Below the pieces are notes generated by a model that saw nothing but the letters and a program-made list of their open reading frames with translations, searched no databases and had not been told where the DNA came from. From Flavobacterium cucumis (GTDB lineage: Bacteria > Bacteroidota > Bacteroidia > Flavobacteriales > Flavobacteriaceae), in the NCBI RefSeq assembly GCF_900148835.1, contig NZ_FRYK01000001.1:744001-808000 (forward strand): DNA of 64,000 nt. The letters run 5' to 3'. Shown here piece by piece: positions 41,387 through 51,016 of this stretch (the stretch's first letter is position 1; every line of letters starts with the position of its first letter). A program made the position numbers and the translations under genes.

Positions 41387-42109
41387 TCACTTCTTATTTA
41401 ATATAAAAACGTTATTAAAATAAGATCCTTGGTCTTTTGGTAAAATTAATCCTAAAATTAATCCTAAAGAATTTAAAAAAAATGAGAAAGGAATAAGTAA
41501 GATTTGACGAAATAACCTACTCTCAGGGAAAATGTTTTTTAGATAATTTAAACAAAATTGGAAAATAACATAAATTGTATTACCTAGTTTTATATTACTA
41601 ATGATTTCAAAACCATTTTTTTGATACAGATGACTTAGTGCTGGCCCAGTATATCTTGCGAAATCGTGAGGCATCTCATGTTCTTCCCACATAAAGGGAG
41701 TTGTTATTAAAGCTTTACCTCCTGGCTTTAAAATTCTTTTAAATTCTGCGAGTATTTCCTCTATATTAAAAACATGTTCTAGTACTTCTGTACATAAAAT
41801 AGCATCAAACGAATTATCTTCAAAGGGTATACTTTTACCATCATAGAAAAAATCGATTTTGTCTAAATTTTCTATTCTTCCCTCAATTTGATAATCTACT
41901 CCGATGTATTGCTCTGCTTTAGTAAATAGATGCTCATATGGTTTTGAACCACAGCCAAAATCTAAAACTTTACCAGAAAGTAATTGAGAATTAGATTTTA
42001 AACATCTATAAAGCAATCTCCTAATATTAAAATTATGATTTATAAAAAGCCCCAATAAAGTAGGGTTAAATTTTTCTCTTCTAATTATTTTATTTAAAAA
42101 ACTTTTCAT
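41387..42109 (-). CDS. Class I SAM-dependent methyltransferase
   Basis: From the ATG at 42109 (MKSFLNKIIRREKFN) it is 240 residues. The SAM-binding motif is KVLDFGCGSKPYEHLF; FDAILCTEVLEHV and LKPGGKALITTPF follow, all of the Methyltransf_11 type. The C-terminal ~50 residues are hydrophobic and may attach it to the membrane. An ATG nine codons upstream would overlap the GT4 gene. The target is probably a sugar or lipid-linked glycan, inferred from position only. A 200-bp spacer separates it from the UXS gene. Confidence 0.85.
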   Translation of the reverse strand: MKSFLNKIIRREKFNPTLLGLFINHNFNIRRLLYRCLKSNSQLLSGKVLDFGCGSKPYEHLFTKAEQYIGVDYQIEGRIENLDKIDFFYDGKSIPFEDNSFDAILCTEVLEHVFNIEEILAEFKRILKPGGKALITTPFMWEEHEMPHDFARYTGPALSHLYQKNGFEIISNIKLGNTIYVIFQFCLNYLKNIFPESRLFRQILLIPFSFFLNSLGLILGLILPKDQGSYFNNVFILNKK

Positions 42110-42119
42110 TGAAATTAAA

Positions 42120-43250
42120 TTAATTTTTAATTGCATATTTAGAGTAAATCTCTTGAAGTTTTAAAATATTTTTCTCAATATTATAATCCTCATCAAAACT
42201 TTTTTTGGCGTTTTCAGATAGTTTTTTTGATAGTACTTCGTCGTTAAATACTAGTTTTATCTTCTCACTAAATTCTTCAATATTTTCATCTTTAATTACA
42301 AAACCATTATATCCGTTAGTAATTAAATCTCTATTCCCATCACAATCTGAAACAATACATGGCTTCCCTAAAGCTAGTGATTCTATTACTGAATAAGGTA
42401 AACCTTCGTATCGAGATGTAGAAATATATAATTTAGAATTACTTATAATATTAAATATATTTTCTCTTTCTGTCCAGTCTATTAATGTGACTGCATCCGA
42501 TAAACCATACTCTTGAATTAATTTTTGTACATTAGACAATCTGTCTGAATGATGACCCACACCCATAATTACTAAGTGTATGTTTTGCTCTTTTCTTACT
42601 TCATTTACCACCCTAATCATTAACTCAATATTTTTTTGATAGGATGGTCTTCCAACTGTACATATGTATTTATTTGGCCATGTTTTGTCAATTGATAACT
42701 GTTTTATTGAAAGTACTTCCTGAATAGAATTGTTAAATAAGATTACATTATTTTTCTTATAACCAACTTCGTTAATAGCTCTCAATCTCTCAGAATTTGA
42801 AGAAGCTAAAAGATAATTAGATTTAGTGATTAAAAATTTTTCAATTTGTAAAAAAAGAAATTTTTTAAATTTTATTTCAGAAGATAAATAAGAAAAAGCT
42901 TGAGGAGTGTATAAGACATTAATTCCTAAAATAAAACCTAAAAATCTCCCTATCACCCCTCCTTTTGCACTATGAGCATGAATTATTTGAGGTTTTTCAC
43001 TCTTTAAAATTTTATAAGTCTGAAAAACTGATGTGATATCTTTAAAAAAAGAAATATTCCTTTCTATAGGAACTTTATATGAAACAAGTTTTTTGTTTTT
43101 TTTATTGAAGAAATTATGATTTGTATCATGATAACCATGTATGATTATATTTTCAAATTTATCATCATCAATGTTTTTCAATATAAACCTTAAAGAAACA
43201 TCAACACCCCCTACAGAATGTAATATATGTGCTATTTTAATTTGAGACAT
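42120..43250 (-). CDS. Glycosyltransferase family 4
   Basis: A 376-residue GT-B retaining glycosyltransferase. The N-terminal acceptor domain starts IAHILHSVGGVDVSLRFIL, with HAHSAKGGVIGR in the middle. The C-terminal GT4 domain has VGRPSYQKNIELMI (nucleotide-sugar loop) and the E-x7-E motif in STSRYEGLPYSVIESLALGKP. It overlaps the start of the Wzy-like gene by 14 bases and so is tightly coupled to it. Confidence 0.9.
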   Translation of the reverse strand: MSQIKIAHILHSVGGVDVSLRFILKNIDDDKFENIIIHGYHDTNHNFFNKKNKKLVSYKVPIERNISFFKDITSVFQTYKILKSEKPQIIHAHSAKGGVIGRFLGFILGINVLYTPQAFSYLSSEIKFKKFLFLQIEKFLITKSNYLLASSNSERLRAINEVGYKKNNVILFNNSIQEVLSIKQLSIDKTWPNKYICTVGRPSYQKNIELMIRVVNEVRKEQNIHLVIMGVGHHSDRLSNVQKLIQEYGLSDAVTLIDWTERENIFNIISNSKLYISTSRYEGLPYSVIESLALGKPCIVSDCDGNRDLITNGYNGFVIKDENIEEFSEKIKLVFNDEVLSKKLSENAKKSFDEDYNIEKNILKLQEIYSKYAIKN

Positions 43251-44445
43251 CTTTAATTGTTTTTTTAGTAAAGTATAAAGAAGTAAAAATACTAAAAATT
43301 AAACAACCAAATTGTCTATGAAAAATGTTTTCAATTAATAATACCATTGTGAAAGTAATAAAAATTGCTACTGAAAAAAAACTTTTATGATTGTTAATAA
43401 TACTAATTGTTAGGAAGATAATAAAAATTAAAAAAGCTATTAAACCACCTATTAAATATAAATCAATAAACTGGTTGTGAGTATTAAACTTATTTACCAA
43501 AAACCAATTTCTTCTGGAATTATCCGTAATACTATCTGAATAACAATTTATCAAACTATTTTTAATGTCAGAGTAAGAATTTGTTCCAAAAAAAACAGAA
43601 AAATCTTTTTGTTCGGTTATTAGATCTGCACATCTCCAAATTACAATTCTGGGTTCAAACTCTATTATAGTTTGGACTATATCTGAAATGTTTTTATCAA
43701 TGAAAAATCTTTTTGCAATGTTCTTATTTAAGAAGGTAATTGACGTTAATGAGATCATAAGAAATATTGATAAAAAAATCTTCTTTTTTGAAGTCATTTT
43801 CATGTAAAAAAACACATAAGTTAAAACAATAACAAATAGGGTAATTAAAGAAATTCTAATGGAAATAAAAAAAAGAAAGAAAAATGATAATGCGAAACTA
43901 AAAATAAAAAAAAACTTACTTTTTGTTCTTGTTATTATTTGCTCACATGACAAAATCAAGCATATAACACTAAATAGTCCAGCGTAAGGCCTCTCAAGGT
44001 ATAAAACTGTATTAGTAGCCCAACCATCAGCCAGTGGTAAATAATTAAAATAATAATAAAATTTAAATATTTTGAAAATTGAAATAAATATTGTGATGTT
44101 AATTACTATTATTGAAAAAAGCTTTAAAAGTTGTGTATTCTTTATTTCTAAGAATAAAACTGGAATAATAATCAGATAAAGGTATTTTTTATAAAATCCA
44201 AAATCTTGGAAAAAACTACCATTAATAATGGCTTGAAAATAAAGATATAAAACTAGAATGGCTAATATAAAAAAAGGTGACTTAAAGTAATTACTATTTT
44301 TTTTCTTTTCAAATCTAACTATGAATAAAAAAGCAGAAAAAGCTATAATGATATTTGTTAAAGCCTTTGAAAAAGGTAAAACTAAAATCAAAAAAACAAA
44401 CAGGAAATCAAAAATATTATCTTTAAAAAAAATATTCTTACTCAT
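43237..44445 (-). CDS. O-antigen polymerase/ligase-like membrane protein (Wzy candidate 1)
   Basis: A 402-residue protein with about 10-11 membrane helices and one long periplasmic loop (roughly 250-330, EPRIVIWRCADLITEQKDFSVFFGTNSYSD...NTHNQFIDLYLIGG). The 'N-x-HNQF-D' motif in that loop is typical of the Wzy_C/WaaL superfamily. It is likely to join O-units or ligate the polymer to lipid A core. The ATGA overlap with the GT2 gene upstream places it in the operon. Its base composition is especially AT-rich, as is common for Wzy genes. Confidence 0.82.
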   Translation of the reverse strand: MSKNIFFKDNIFDFLFVFLILVLPFSKALTNIIIAFSAFLFIVRFEKKKNSNYFKSPFFILAILVLYLYFQAIINGSFFQDFGFYKKYLYLIIIPVLFLEIKNTQLLKLFSIIVINITIFISIFKIFKFYYYFNYLPLADGWATNTVLYLERPYAGLFSVICLILSCEQIITRTKSKFFFIFSFALSFFFLFFISIRISLITLFVIVLTYVFFYMKMTSKKKIFLSIFLMISLTSITFLNKNIAKRFFIDKNISDIVQTIIEFEPRIVIWRCADLITEQKDFSVFFGTNSYSDIKNSLINCYSDSITDNSRRNWFLVNKFNTHNQFIDLYLIGGLIAFLIFIIFLTISIINNHKSFFSVAIFITFTMVLLIENIFHRQFGCLIFSIFTSLYFTKKTIKDVSN

Positions 44446-45242
44446 TTCATTACTCTTTTAATGAATATTAGAATCTTGTTAGGGACAATTAACAAAATAA
44501 AATTTCTGATTAAACCAAAAATAGGATAATAACCAAAATAAAAATTATCTAAAATAACTTTAAGACGATTATAAGCTTGCAATTTTCTTTTTTGAACAGA
44601 AATACTGTTAGGACTTAATTCTTTCTCTAATAAGAACTCATTTATATTTGAAAAATCATATTTTTTTAAAATCTTGAAATAAAATGCATAATCTTCAGCA
44701 GCTTTATAATTTATTGGATAAAACCCAACTTCCTTAATAATTTCTTTATCAAACATAATCGTTGGATGAATAATTGTTGATGTAATATACATTCTGTTTT
44801 TTATCAGCAAACTATCTGTTGGTAGTATAATTTTATATAATAAATTACCTTTTGTATCATTTACTATAACATTTGAACCAACGAGTTTTATTTTTGGATT
44901 ATTTTTCAAATATTTACTTTGAATATTAAACCTTTTGCTTAAACATTTATCCCCAGAATCCAATCTAGCAACGAATCTGTAATCGCATTTTAAAATATAT
45001 TCAAGACCCAAATTAAGCGCATGTTCAATTCCTTTATTTTTTTCTTGATATAAAAAAATCATTTTTCCATTGGCTTTGAAATGATCCTTTAATTCTTCTT
45101 CATCTATTTTATTGTAACAACTACCATCATCAACAACTAAAACGTCAACATTTTCTGAAGCGTCTATAGATTGTAATGAAATTATTAATCCGCTAGTATC
45201 ATTATAATGAGGTACTAAAACAACTACTTCATTTTTATTCAT
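44442..45242 (-). CDS. Glycosyltransferase family 2
   Basis: A 266-residue GT-A transferase: VVVLVPHYNDTSGLIISLQSI, VLVVDDGS, and FVARLDSGDKCL in place of the usual DADD. Asp in RLDSGD probably serves the metal. A C-terminal hydrophobic stretch (LIRNFILLIVPNKILIFI) suggests membrane association. It overlaps both neighbours by 4 bases. Confidence 0.87.
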   Translation of the reverse strand: MNKNEVVVLVPHYNDTSGLIISLQSIDASENVDVLVVDDGSCYNKIDEEELKDHFKANGKMIFLYQEKNKGIEHALNLGLEYILKCDYRFVARLDSGDKCLSKRFNIQSKYLKNNPKIKLVGSNVIVNDTKGNLLYKIILPTDSLLIKNRMYITSTIIHPTIMFDKEIIKEVGFYPINYKAAEDYAFYFKILKKYDFSNINEFLLEKELSPNSISVQKRKLQAYNRLKVILDNFYFGYYPIFGLIRNFILLIVPNKILIFIKRVMK

Positions 45243-46615
45243 GCTTTCTCCTTATTAATTAAAAACATAATTGCCAAACAAAACCAAAAACCATATACTC
45301 TAAAAGTATCTATTTGTAGCCAATTTAATGTAAATCCAACAAATGAAACAATTAAAACTGTAATTAAAACTTTATCATTCGAAGTGAAATTTTCTAAACC
45401 TTTTTTTAATTGTTTATAAATTATAAAAAAAACAGAAAGAAACAATCCTAAGCCTACAATTCCTGTCTCAGCTAACAACCTAACATATAAGTTATAGCCA
45501 GGAGCAAACGTAGGGTTTTTCTTATTCAAATAAATCTGTTTAAACTCATAATTGTCTTTTTTAGCCCAAGCTGGATAATGATTAATGGCGTGGTAACCTT
45601 GTTGTCCAAAACCAACACCAATAATTGGATTTTCTGAAAACACGACTAAATTAGCATATTGGATTCCGAAACGAGATTGATTAGAAATATTACTCTTTAA
45701 ATTTCCTTTAAAATCAAGTGATTCTATCTTTTTTTCAATATTTCTAATCACTTTATTTCCATCAGACAAAAATACAAAACCGAAAAAAAGAACAGAAATG
45801 ACAGATAAGTAAAACAAAGTTTTCATTTTTTGCTTTCTATTTAAAACAATAAACAAAAACACAATAAGTTGAATTAATATCACCACTAAAGCTGTCCTAG
45901 AACCAGAATAATACGTAAGTAACAAAATCATCATTGAAGGTACATACTTTAATATTCCTTTATGTGTTAATACATAGCTAAACATCCAACCTGAAATTGT
46001 AATAAGATATGTAGCAAGAGCTGGAGGCTCCCAACAAACGGAAGAAATTCTACCATTAATATCCGAATCATATTCAGTAAACGGAAAATAATCAAAGAAC
46101 CTTAAGATTAAATAAGCTGGATGAAACCCAAAAACTGAATACAATATTTCAAGAAAACCATAAAGAAAAACGATAAAGAATGATATTAAAAAAACTTTTC
46201 TAATTGAGAATAAAACCTGTTCTAGTGTCATTTTTGCTATTGAATAAGTGTAAACAAAACAAAACAAAACAGAAGAAAGTATTAATGCAAAATACTGCCT
46301 TAAAAATCGCGTGGCACCAGAAGTCTGTTTAAAATAAGCTGTAAAAACTGATGGAAAATTCAAAATTGTGGCTATTAAACACCATATCAAAAAGAATAAA
46401 ACTAGTCTGAAAAGATAGTTTTTATATGGAATCAATATTTTATTATTACACAAAATTTCTACTACCAATATTAAAAAACCAATCAACAGAAAAATAGCTG
46501 AAGATTCTCTTTTGAATTCACCAAATTCTTTGATTCCTTCCCAAGAATTGAAAGGAAGAAAAAAAAGACTTGTAAAAAATAAAAAAGTATAAATTTTATT
46601 CAAGGTGATCTTCAT
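45239..46615 (-). CDS. O-antigen ligase/polymerase family membrane protein (Wzy/WaaL candidate 2)
   Basis: A 458-residue protein with about 11 membrane helices and a periplasmic loop containing NPIIGVGFGQQGYHAINHYPAWAK and LNKKNPTFAPGYNLYVRLLAETGIVGLGLF. This is the classical Wzy_C pattern (GxG in the loop, then 'N-x5-ETG--G'). Two such proteins in one locus suggest that one polymerises and one ligates, but sequence alone cannot assign which. It overlaps the GT2 gene by 4 bases and is 3 bases after the Wzx gene. Confidence 0.85.
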   Translation of the reverse strand: MKITLNKIYTFLFFTSLFFLPFNSWEGIKEFGEFKRESSAIFLLIGFLILVVEILCNNKILIPYKNYLFRLVLFFLIWCLIATILNFPSVFTAYFKQTSGATRFLRQYFALILSSVLFCFVYTYSIAKMTLEQVLFSIRKVFLISFFIVFLYGFLEILYSVFGFHPAYLILRFFDYFPFTEYDSDINGRISSVCWEPPALATYLITISGWMFSYVLTHKGILKYVPSMMILLLTYYSGSRTALVVILIQLIVFLFIVLNRKQKMKTLFYLSVISVLFFGFVFLSDGNKVIRNIEKKIESLDFKGNLKSNISNQSRFGIQYANLVVFSENPIIGVGFGQQGYHAINHYPAWAKKDNYEFKQIYLNKKNPTFAPGYNLYVRLLAETGIVGLGLFLSVFFIIYKQLKKGLENFTSNDKVLITVLIVSFVGFTLNWLQIDTFRVYGFWFCLAIMFLINKEKA

Positions 46616-46618
46616 TGT

Positions 46619-47827
46619 TTAAATATTTAGCTGTTTTTTTAATAAATACAAATGAGTCAATGACCGGAAAAACCAAATTACGACAAAACAAAGTAAAACT
46701 GTTATGATAGAAAAACAAAAAATATTAGCAATTGATAAAGAAATAAATGTTATTGTAATAATATACATATTCGCCTTTTTAAGTGATTCAACATTTGCTA
46801 ACGCTTCAAATGCAGATAAAATTGAGGATGAAAAAAGTCGTAATACTCCAATTAATAAAATAATTAAAATATCATAAAAATAACTTTCAAATTTAAATGT
46901 ACTTAATCCTAATTTAGTTAATGCTGTTGAAAAAAAATACAGAACAAACGATAAAAATATTCCTAATATAAAATTCTTTAGATTTATTAATTTAAATTCA
47001 GGAAATGAAAAATTGTGTTTAAAATAAATTAATTGCTTGAATCCTATATAATTCTGAATGATTGAAAAAGGTGCTAAAAAAAAATTGGTTAGATAAAAAT
47101 AATTTCCAAATTCTTCTACCGAAAATTTTTTTTCAATAATAAAACGATCTGCAAAAATTAAAATTGTAAATAAAGTAATTGATATAAAAAAATGAAGCGC
47201 TGATGTATAAAGAGTTTTATCATTTATATCATTGACATATTTAATCTGTATTTTTTTCTTAAAAAGAATTAAAGAAAAAACAAAAATTACAAGGATGCTT
47301 GACGAAATAAGTAATATCAATTTTTCAAAACTTTTAATTTTAAAAATGAAAAAAACTATAGATATTAGAAACAAAACTATTTTCCAAAAATTTGAAATTA
47401 GTTGAGAGTAGACAAAATTTAAATTCACTCTAAATAAATTGGACAAAAAAAGTTTATTAATCATAGAATAAGTTATAATTAATAAAAGAGCGTAAAATAT
47501 TTTTATTTCAGGATAAAAAAATAAAAAAAATAACGACCCTACTAAAGTGCTTAAAATACTAACTAAAAAAATCACTCTTATTTGAGTGATTTGGGTCTCA
47601 ATAGTATTATTTTTTTTTGATGAAAATCTTAATAAATTTTGTTCTAATCCCAATATTCCAAACAAATATATAACAGATAAATATGTAATAAAAATAGAGT
47701 AATAACCATACTCTTTAGCGGAAAATATTTCTTTATTGAGTATATTAGATAAAAAAAAACTAAAAGCCCCAGCTATTATTACTAATAGTGAGGCATGTTT
47801 TTCTATATATTTCTTAAAAAATTTCAT
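46619..47827 (-). CDS. Polysaccharide flippase (Wzx-like)
   Basis: A 402-residue protein with about 12 hydrophobic helices and basic loops, ending KKQLNI. Features typical of the MATE/MOP Wzx group are an N-terminal 'LLVIIAGAFSFFLSNILNKEIFSAKEYGYYSIF' and a paired helix pattern. It should flip the undecaprenyl-linked unit to the periplasm. Sequence is among the most AT-rich in the window. It is 44 bases downstream of the lipoprotein gene. Confidence 0.8.
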   Translation of the reverse strand: MKFFKKYIEKHASLLVIIAGAFSFFLSNILNKEIFSAKEYGYYSIFITYLSVIYLFGILGLEQNLLRFSSKKNNTIETQITQIRVIFLVSILSTLVGSLFFLFFYPEIKIFYALLLIITYSMINKLFLSNLFRVNLNFVYSQLISNFWKIVLFLISIVFFIFKIKSFEKLILLISSSILVIFVFSLILFKKKIQIKYVNDINDKTLYTSALHFFISITLFTILIFADRFIIEKKFSVEEFGNYFYLTNFFLAPFSIIQNYIGFKQLIYFKHNFSFPEFKLINLKNFILGIFLSFVLYFFSTALTKLGLSTFKFESYFYDILIILLIGVLRLFSSSILSAFEALANVESLKKANMYIITITFISLSIANIFCFSIITVLLCFVVIWFFRSLTHLYLLKKQLNI

Positions 47828-47871
47828 TTTTTTTAGCTCAGTAAAAATAATTAATCTCCAGAAAATGAAAA

Positions 47872-48441
47872 TTAATTATTTAAAACAATATTAGTTAACT
47901 GAGAATACATTTGAGGTGTTACTTCAAAGAAAGGATCATAATTTCCATCTACTTCATTAAATGAAAATTCTTTTGTTTCTTCATTATATTTTATGAACTG
48001 ATTCGGTTTAAAAAAATTATTAAACATTTCCTCAGTAACGACAAAATTTTTATCTATATAGCTTAAAGTAACACTTCTTATTTCTATAGGCTCTTGTCCT
48101 TTAAATTCATTTCTGCCAATATCAAATCTGAAATCATTTGGAAGAACACCTTCAGGCAATTTAAAAACTACTTTCTGAAAATCATTACTCCCTTTTACTG
48201 TATTCCAAACAGATTTATCTTCAACAATCCACTCATTAGTTCCGTCTTTATAATAAATAATTAAATCGTCGTCTTTCTTTATTTTTAAATCAACAATTAT
48301 ATCAAAAGTAATTGGCTTTTCTTCAATAACAGTTTCATTAATAACGTTTTTATCTTCCGTTTCATTTTTACATGAAATTATAAAAAACGATAAAATAACG
48401 GAAATTCCAACTAAATAAAGAGTTGTAAAATGCTTTTTCAT
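47872..48441 (-). CDS. Hypothetical lipoprotein within the polysaccharide locus
   Basis: A 189-residue protein with lipobox IISC (Cys24) and Asn/Glu-rich mature start. The rest contains 'DIIVDLKIKKDDDLIIYYKDG' and 'VFKLPEGVLPNDFRFDIGRNEFKGQEPIEIRSVTLSY', a jelly-roll-like beta pattern reminiscent of modules attached to glycosyltransferases or sulfatases in Bacteroidota. I do not recognise a named family. Position between rfbD and Wzx suggests a role in handling the periplasmic glycan, which is inference. Confidence 0.55.
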   Translation of the reverse strand: MKKHFTTLYLVGISVILSFFIISCKNETEDKNVINETVIEEKPITFDIIVDLKIKKDDDLIIYYKDGTNEWIVEDKSVWNTVKGSNDFQKVVFKLPEGVLPNDFRFDIGRNEFKGQEPIEIRSVTLSYIDKNFVVTEEMFNNFFKPNQFIKYNEETKEFSFNEVDGNYDPFFEVTPQMYSQLTNIVLNN

Positions 48442-48583
48442 AAAAAATAGTGTTAATGATTTTAGTATTTGTTTTTTGCAAAATTAGTTTTTTTAAGTAA
48501 TAAACCATTTAAATCGATTATATAAAATTTAAAAAATGATTTAAAGTTTAAAAAATAATTATAATTTTTTTGACTCTTAAAAT

Positions 48584-49450
48584 CTAAAATTCAAATAAAC
48601 ACTCTTTCAAACTTACTTTCCAATCCTTACCACTAATGTTAAAAACCTTTCTAATCTTTAATTTACTTAAAACACTATAAGAAGGTCGTTTTGCTGGAGT
48701 AGGATATGCTGTGGTTGGAATTGGTATTAAATCAATTGATATTCCTTTTTGATGAAAAATTTCTTTGGCAAAATCATACCAAGAACATTGCCCTTCGTTT
48801 GAGAAATTATAGATTCCATAATTAGATGCTGAAACAAGTTCTGCATAACAAGATTCTATTATTTTTATCAAAACCTCAGCTAAATCAACTGCGTTTGTTG
48901 GTGTTCCAATTTGGTCTGCAACAACAGAAAGACTATCGCGTTCTGATGCTAATCGTAGCATGGTTTTCATAAAATTATTTCCAAATTGAGAATATACCCA
49001 AGATGTTCTAATAATAAAATGTTTATTCCAAATTTTTTGAACTGCCTGTTCTCCATCTAACTTAGTTTGTCCGTAAACACTTTGTGGGTTTGGAATATTT
49101 GTCTCTAAATAGGGTTGTGTCAAAGTACCATCAAAAATAAAATCCGTTGAAATGTGGAGTAAAATGGTATCGTGTTCTCTGCAAGCTTTTGCCAAATTTT
49201 CTGGCCCAATAACATTAATTAAATGAGCCTTCTCAAATTCACTTTCTGCTTTATCAACTGCAGTATAAGCAGCAGTATTGATACAAAAATGAGGTTTATA
49301 GGTTGAAAAAACTGCTTGACAATTTTCAAAATTCGTAATATCTAATTCAGATGAAGAACAAAACACAAAATCTATTTCGGGATAGTTTCCTGAAATAGAT
49401 TGAATAGATTGCCCTAACTGACCATTAGCACCCGTGACTAATACTACCAT
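48584..49450 (-). CDS. rfbD: dTDP-4-dehydrorhamnose reductase with an in-frame repeat insertion
   Basis: Last step of dTDP-L-rhamnose synthesis (NADPH reduction), cytoplasmic, 288 residues. GANGQLGQSI binds the cofactor, STDFIFDG and YGQTK (Tyr126, Lys130) form the catalytic part, and YNFSNEGQCSWYDFA and RPSYSVL are family-typical. Residues about 200-210 (SCYAELVSASN) are encoded by a copy of a dispersed palindromic repeat (48824-48850) and are not part of the usual fold. The insertion falls in a loop between helix and strand, so activity is probably kept. The start overlaps the rfbC end by 7 bases. Confidence 0.93.
   Translation of the reverse strand: MVVLVTGANGQLGQSIQSISGNYPEIDFVFCSSSELDITNFENCQAVFSTYKPHFCINTAAYTAVDKAESEFEKAHLINVIGPENLAKACREHDTILLHISTDFIFDGTLTQPYLETNIPNPQSVYGQTKLDGEQAVQKIWNKHFIIRTSWVYSQFGNNFMKTMLRLASERDSLSVVADQIGTPTNAVDLAEVLIKIIESCYAELVSASNYGIYNFSNEGQCSWYDFAKEIFHQKGISIDLIPIPTTAYPTPAKRPSYSVLSKLKIRKVFNISGKDWKVSLKECLFEF
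48824..48850. repeat. Dispersed palindromic repeat inserted in frame in rfbD
   Basis: AGATGCTGAAACAAGTTCT and GCATAAC, with ATGC...GCAT outer pairing; the complement corresponds to the TCATTCTGAACTTGTTTCAG heads elsewhere in the window. It is translated as YAELVSAS. Confidence 0.7.
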
Positions 49451-49995
49451 ACTTTTTTAGCATTTTCAAGATTTGGTAAAACTTGGTCTTTTTCGGATAT
49501 AAGCAATTCATTTGTTGGAAAATTCCAATTGATATTAACAGTTTCATCATTAAAAATCAAACCACCTTCACTTTCTTTGTTGTAAAAATTATCGCATTTG
49601 TAGAAGAAAGTTGCTGTTTCCGATAATACTAAAAATCCATGAGCAAAACCTCTAGGAACAAAAAATTGCTTTTGGTTTTCTGCCGAAAGTAAAACGGCTT
49701 CATATTCACCATACGTTTCCGAATTTGGACGTAAATCAACCGCTACATCTAAAACTTCTCCTTGTAAAACTCGAACTAGTTTTGCCTGAGCGTGCTCACC
49801 ACATTGGTAATGCAATCCTCTCAAAACACCGCGAGTTGAAAAAGATTGATTATCTTGAACAAAAGTTACCTTTTGCCCAATTCCTTCCTGAAAAGTCTTT
49901 TCGTTAAAACTCTCCATGAAATAACCACGTTCGTCTTTAATTATTTTGGGTTCCAGGATAAAACATCCTTTTAGCTTGGTTTCTGTAAATGTCAT
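49444..49995 (-). CDS. rfbC: dTDP-4-dehydrorhamnose 3,5-epimerase
   Basis: Cupin-fold epimerase, 183 residues from the ATG at 49995 (MTFTETKLKGCFILEPKII); the 14-codon upstream extension lies in a repeat-like spacer. DERGYFMESFNEKTF, RGVLRGLHYQ (catalytic His), VDLRPNSETYGEYEAV, and 'FVPRGFAHGFLVLSETATFFYKCDNFYNKESEGGL' are all intact. Third step of dTDP-L-rhamnose synthesis. Confidence 0.95.
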   Translation of the reverse strand: MTFTETKLKGCFILEPKIIKDERGYFMESFNEKTFQEGIGQKVTFVQDNQSFSTRGVLRGLHYQCGEHAQAKLVRVLQGEVLDVAVDLRPNSETYGEYEAVLLSAENQKQFFVPRGFAHGFLVLSETATFFYKCDNFYNKESEGGLIFNDETVNINWNFPTNELLISEKDQVLPNLENAKKVW

Positions 49996-50077
49996 AAAAA
50001 AATAATGTATCAATTGGACGATATGTCTATTAGCCAATTAACTTCATTGGCACATTGATTATTGGCATATCGGCAAA

Positions 50078-50935
50078 TTAAATTAAGCTCATCAAATGTT
50101 TTCCGTAACCACTTTTTAGCAAAGGTTCCGCTAATGTTTTTAATTGATTCGCATCTATGAATCCCATTTTATAAGCTGCCTCTTCTATAGCTCCAATTTT
50201 TAAACCTTGGCGTTCTTCAATAACTTCAACAAATTGTCCCGCTTGCATTAACGATTGGAAAGTTCCTGTATCTAACCAAGCAGTTCCCCTGTCTAAAATA
50301 CTGACTTGCAATTTACCACGATTCAAATATTCTTTATTCACATCTGTAATTTCTAACTCACCTCGGTGACTTGGCTTAATATTTCCTGCGATATCCAATA
50401 CCTCATTATCGTAAAAATAAATTCCCGGAACCGCATAATTGGATTTAGGTTGAGCTGGTTTTTCTTCAATTGACAATACTTTACCGTCTTTATCAAAATC
50501 AACAACTCCATATCGCTCAGGATCGTGTACATGATACGCATAAATAATACCTCCGTCTGGATTATTATTTGCCTGTAGCAATTCTGCTAAACCTGTTCCA
50601 TAGAAAATATTATCCCCCAAAATAAGTGCTACTTTATCGTTTCCAACAAAATCTTTTCCAATGATAAAAGCTTCGGCTAAACCATTTGGATGTTCTTGAA
50701 CTGCATATTCAAAGCGACATCCTAATTTAGTTCCATCGCCTAATAATTGGCGAAATAAAGGTAAATCATGAGGTGTTGAGATAATTAAAATTTCACGAAT
50801 TCCTGCCCACATCAAAGTTGATAATGGGTAATAAATCATCGGTTTGTCGTAAATAGGCATTAACTGCTTACTTACCGCCAATGTTAAAGGATGCAAACGT
50901 GTTCCTGAGCCTCCTGCTAATATAATTCCTTTCAT
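50078..50935 (-). CDS. rfbA: Glucose-1-phosphate thymidylyltransferase
   Basis: First step of dTDP-L-rhamnose synthesis: glucose-1-phosphate + dTTP to dTDP-glucose. 285 residues. [18 protein letters not shown] is the nucleotide-binding signature, followed by [30 protein letters not shown] (metal Asp), EEKP and [31 protein letters not shown] repeat tract fills the spacers on both sides, unlike the tight overlaps elsewhere in the locus. Confidence 0.96.
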   Translation of the reverse strand: MKGIILAGGSGTRLHPLTLAVSKQLMPIYDKPMIYYPLSTLMWAGIREILIISTPHDLPLFRQLLGDGTKLGCRFEYAVQEHPNGLAEAFIIGKDFVGNDKVALILGDNIFYGTGLAELLQANNNPDGGIIYAYHVHDPERYGVVDFDKDGKVLSIEEKPAQPKSNYAVPGIYFYDNEVLDIAGNIKPSHRGELEITDVNKEYLNRGKLQVSILDRGTAWLDTGTFQSLMQAGQFVEVIEERQGLKIGAIEEAAYKMGFIDANQLKTLAEPLLKSGYGKHLMSLI

Positions 50936-51016
50936 AACTTCAATTTGTCAATTAGACAACATTCCATGAGTCAATAATAATCAATGTTCTAAGAAGTCAA
51001 TAAATCGACTAATTGA

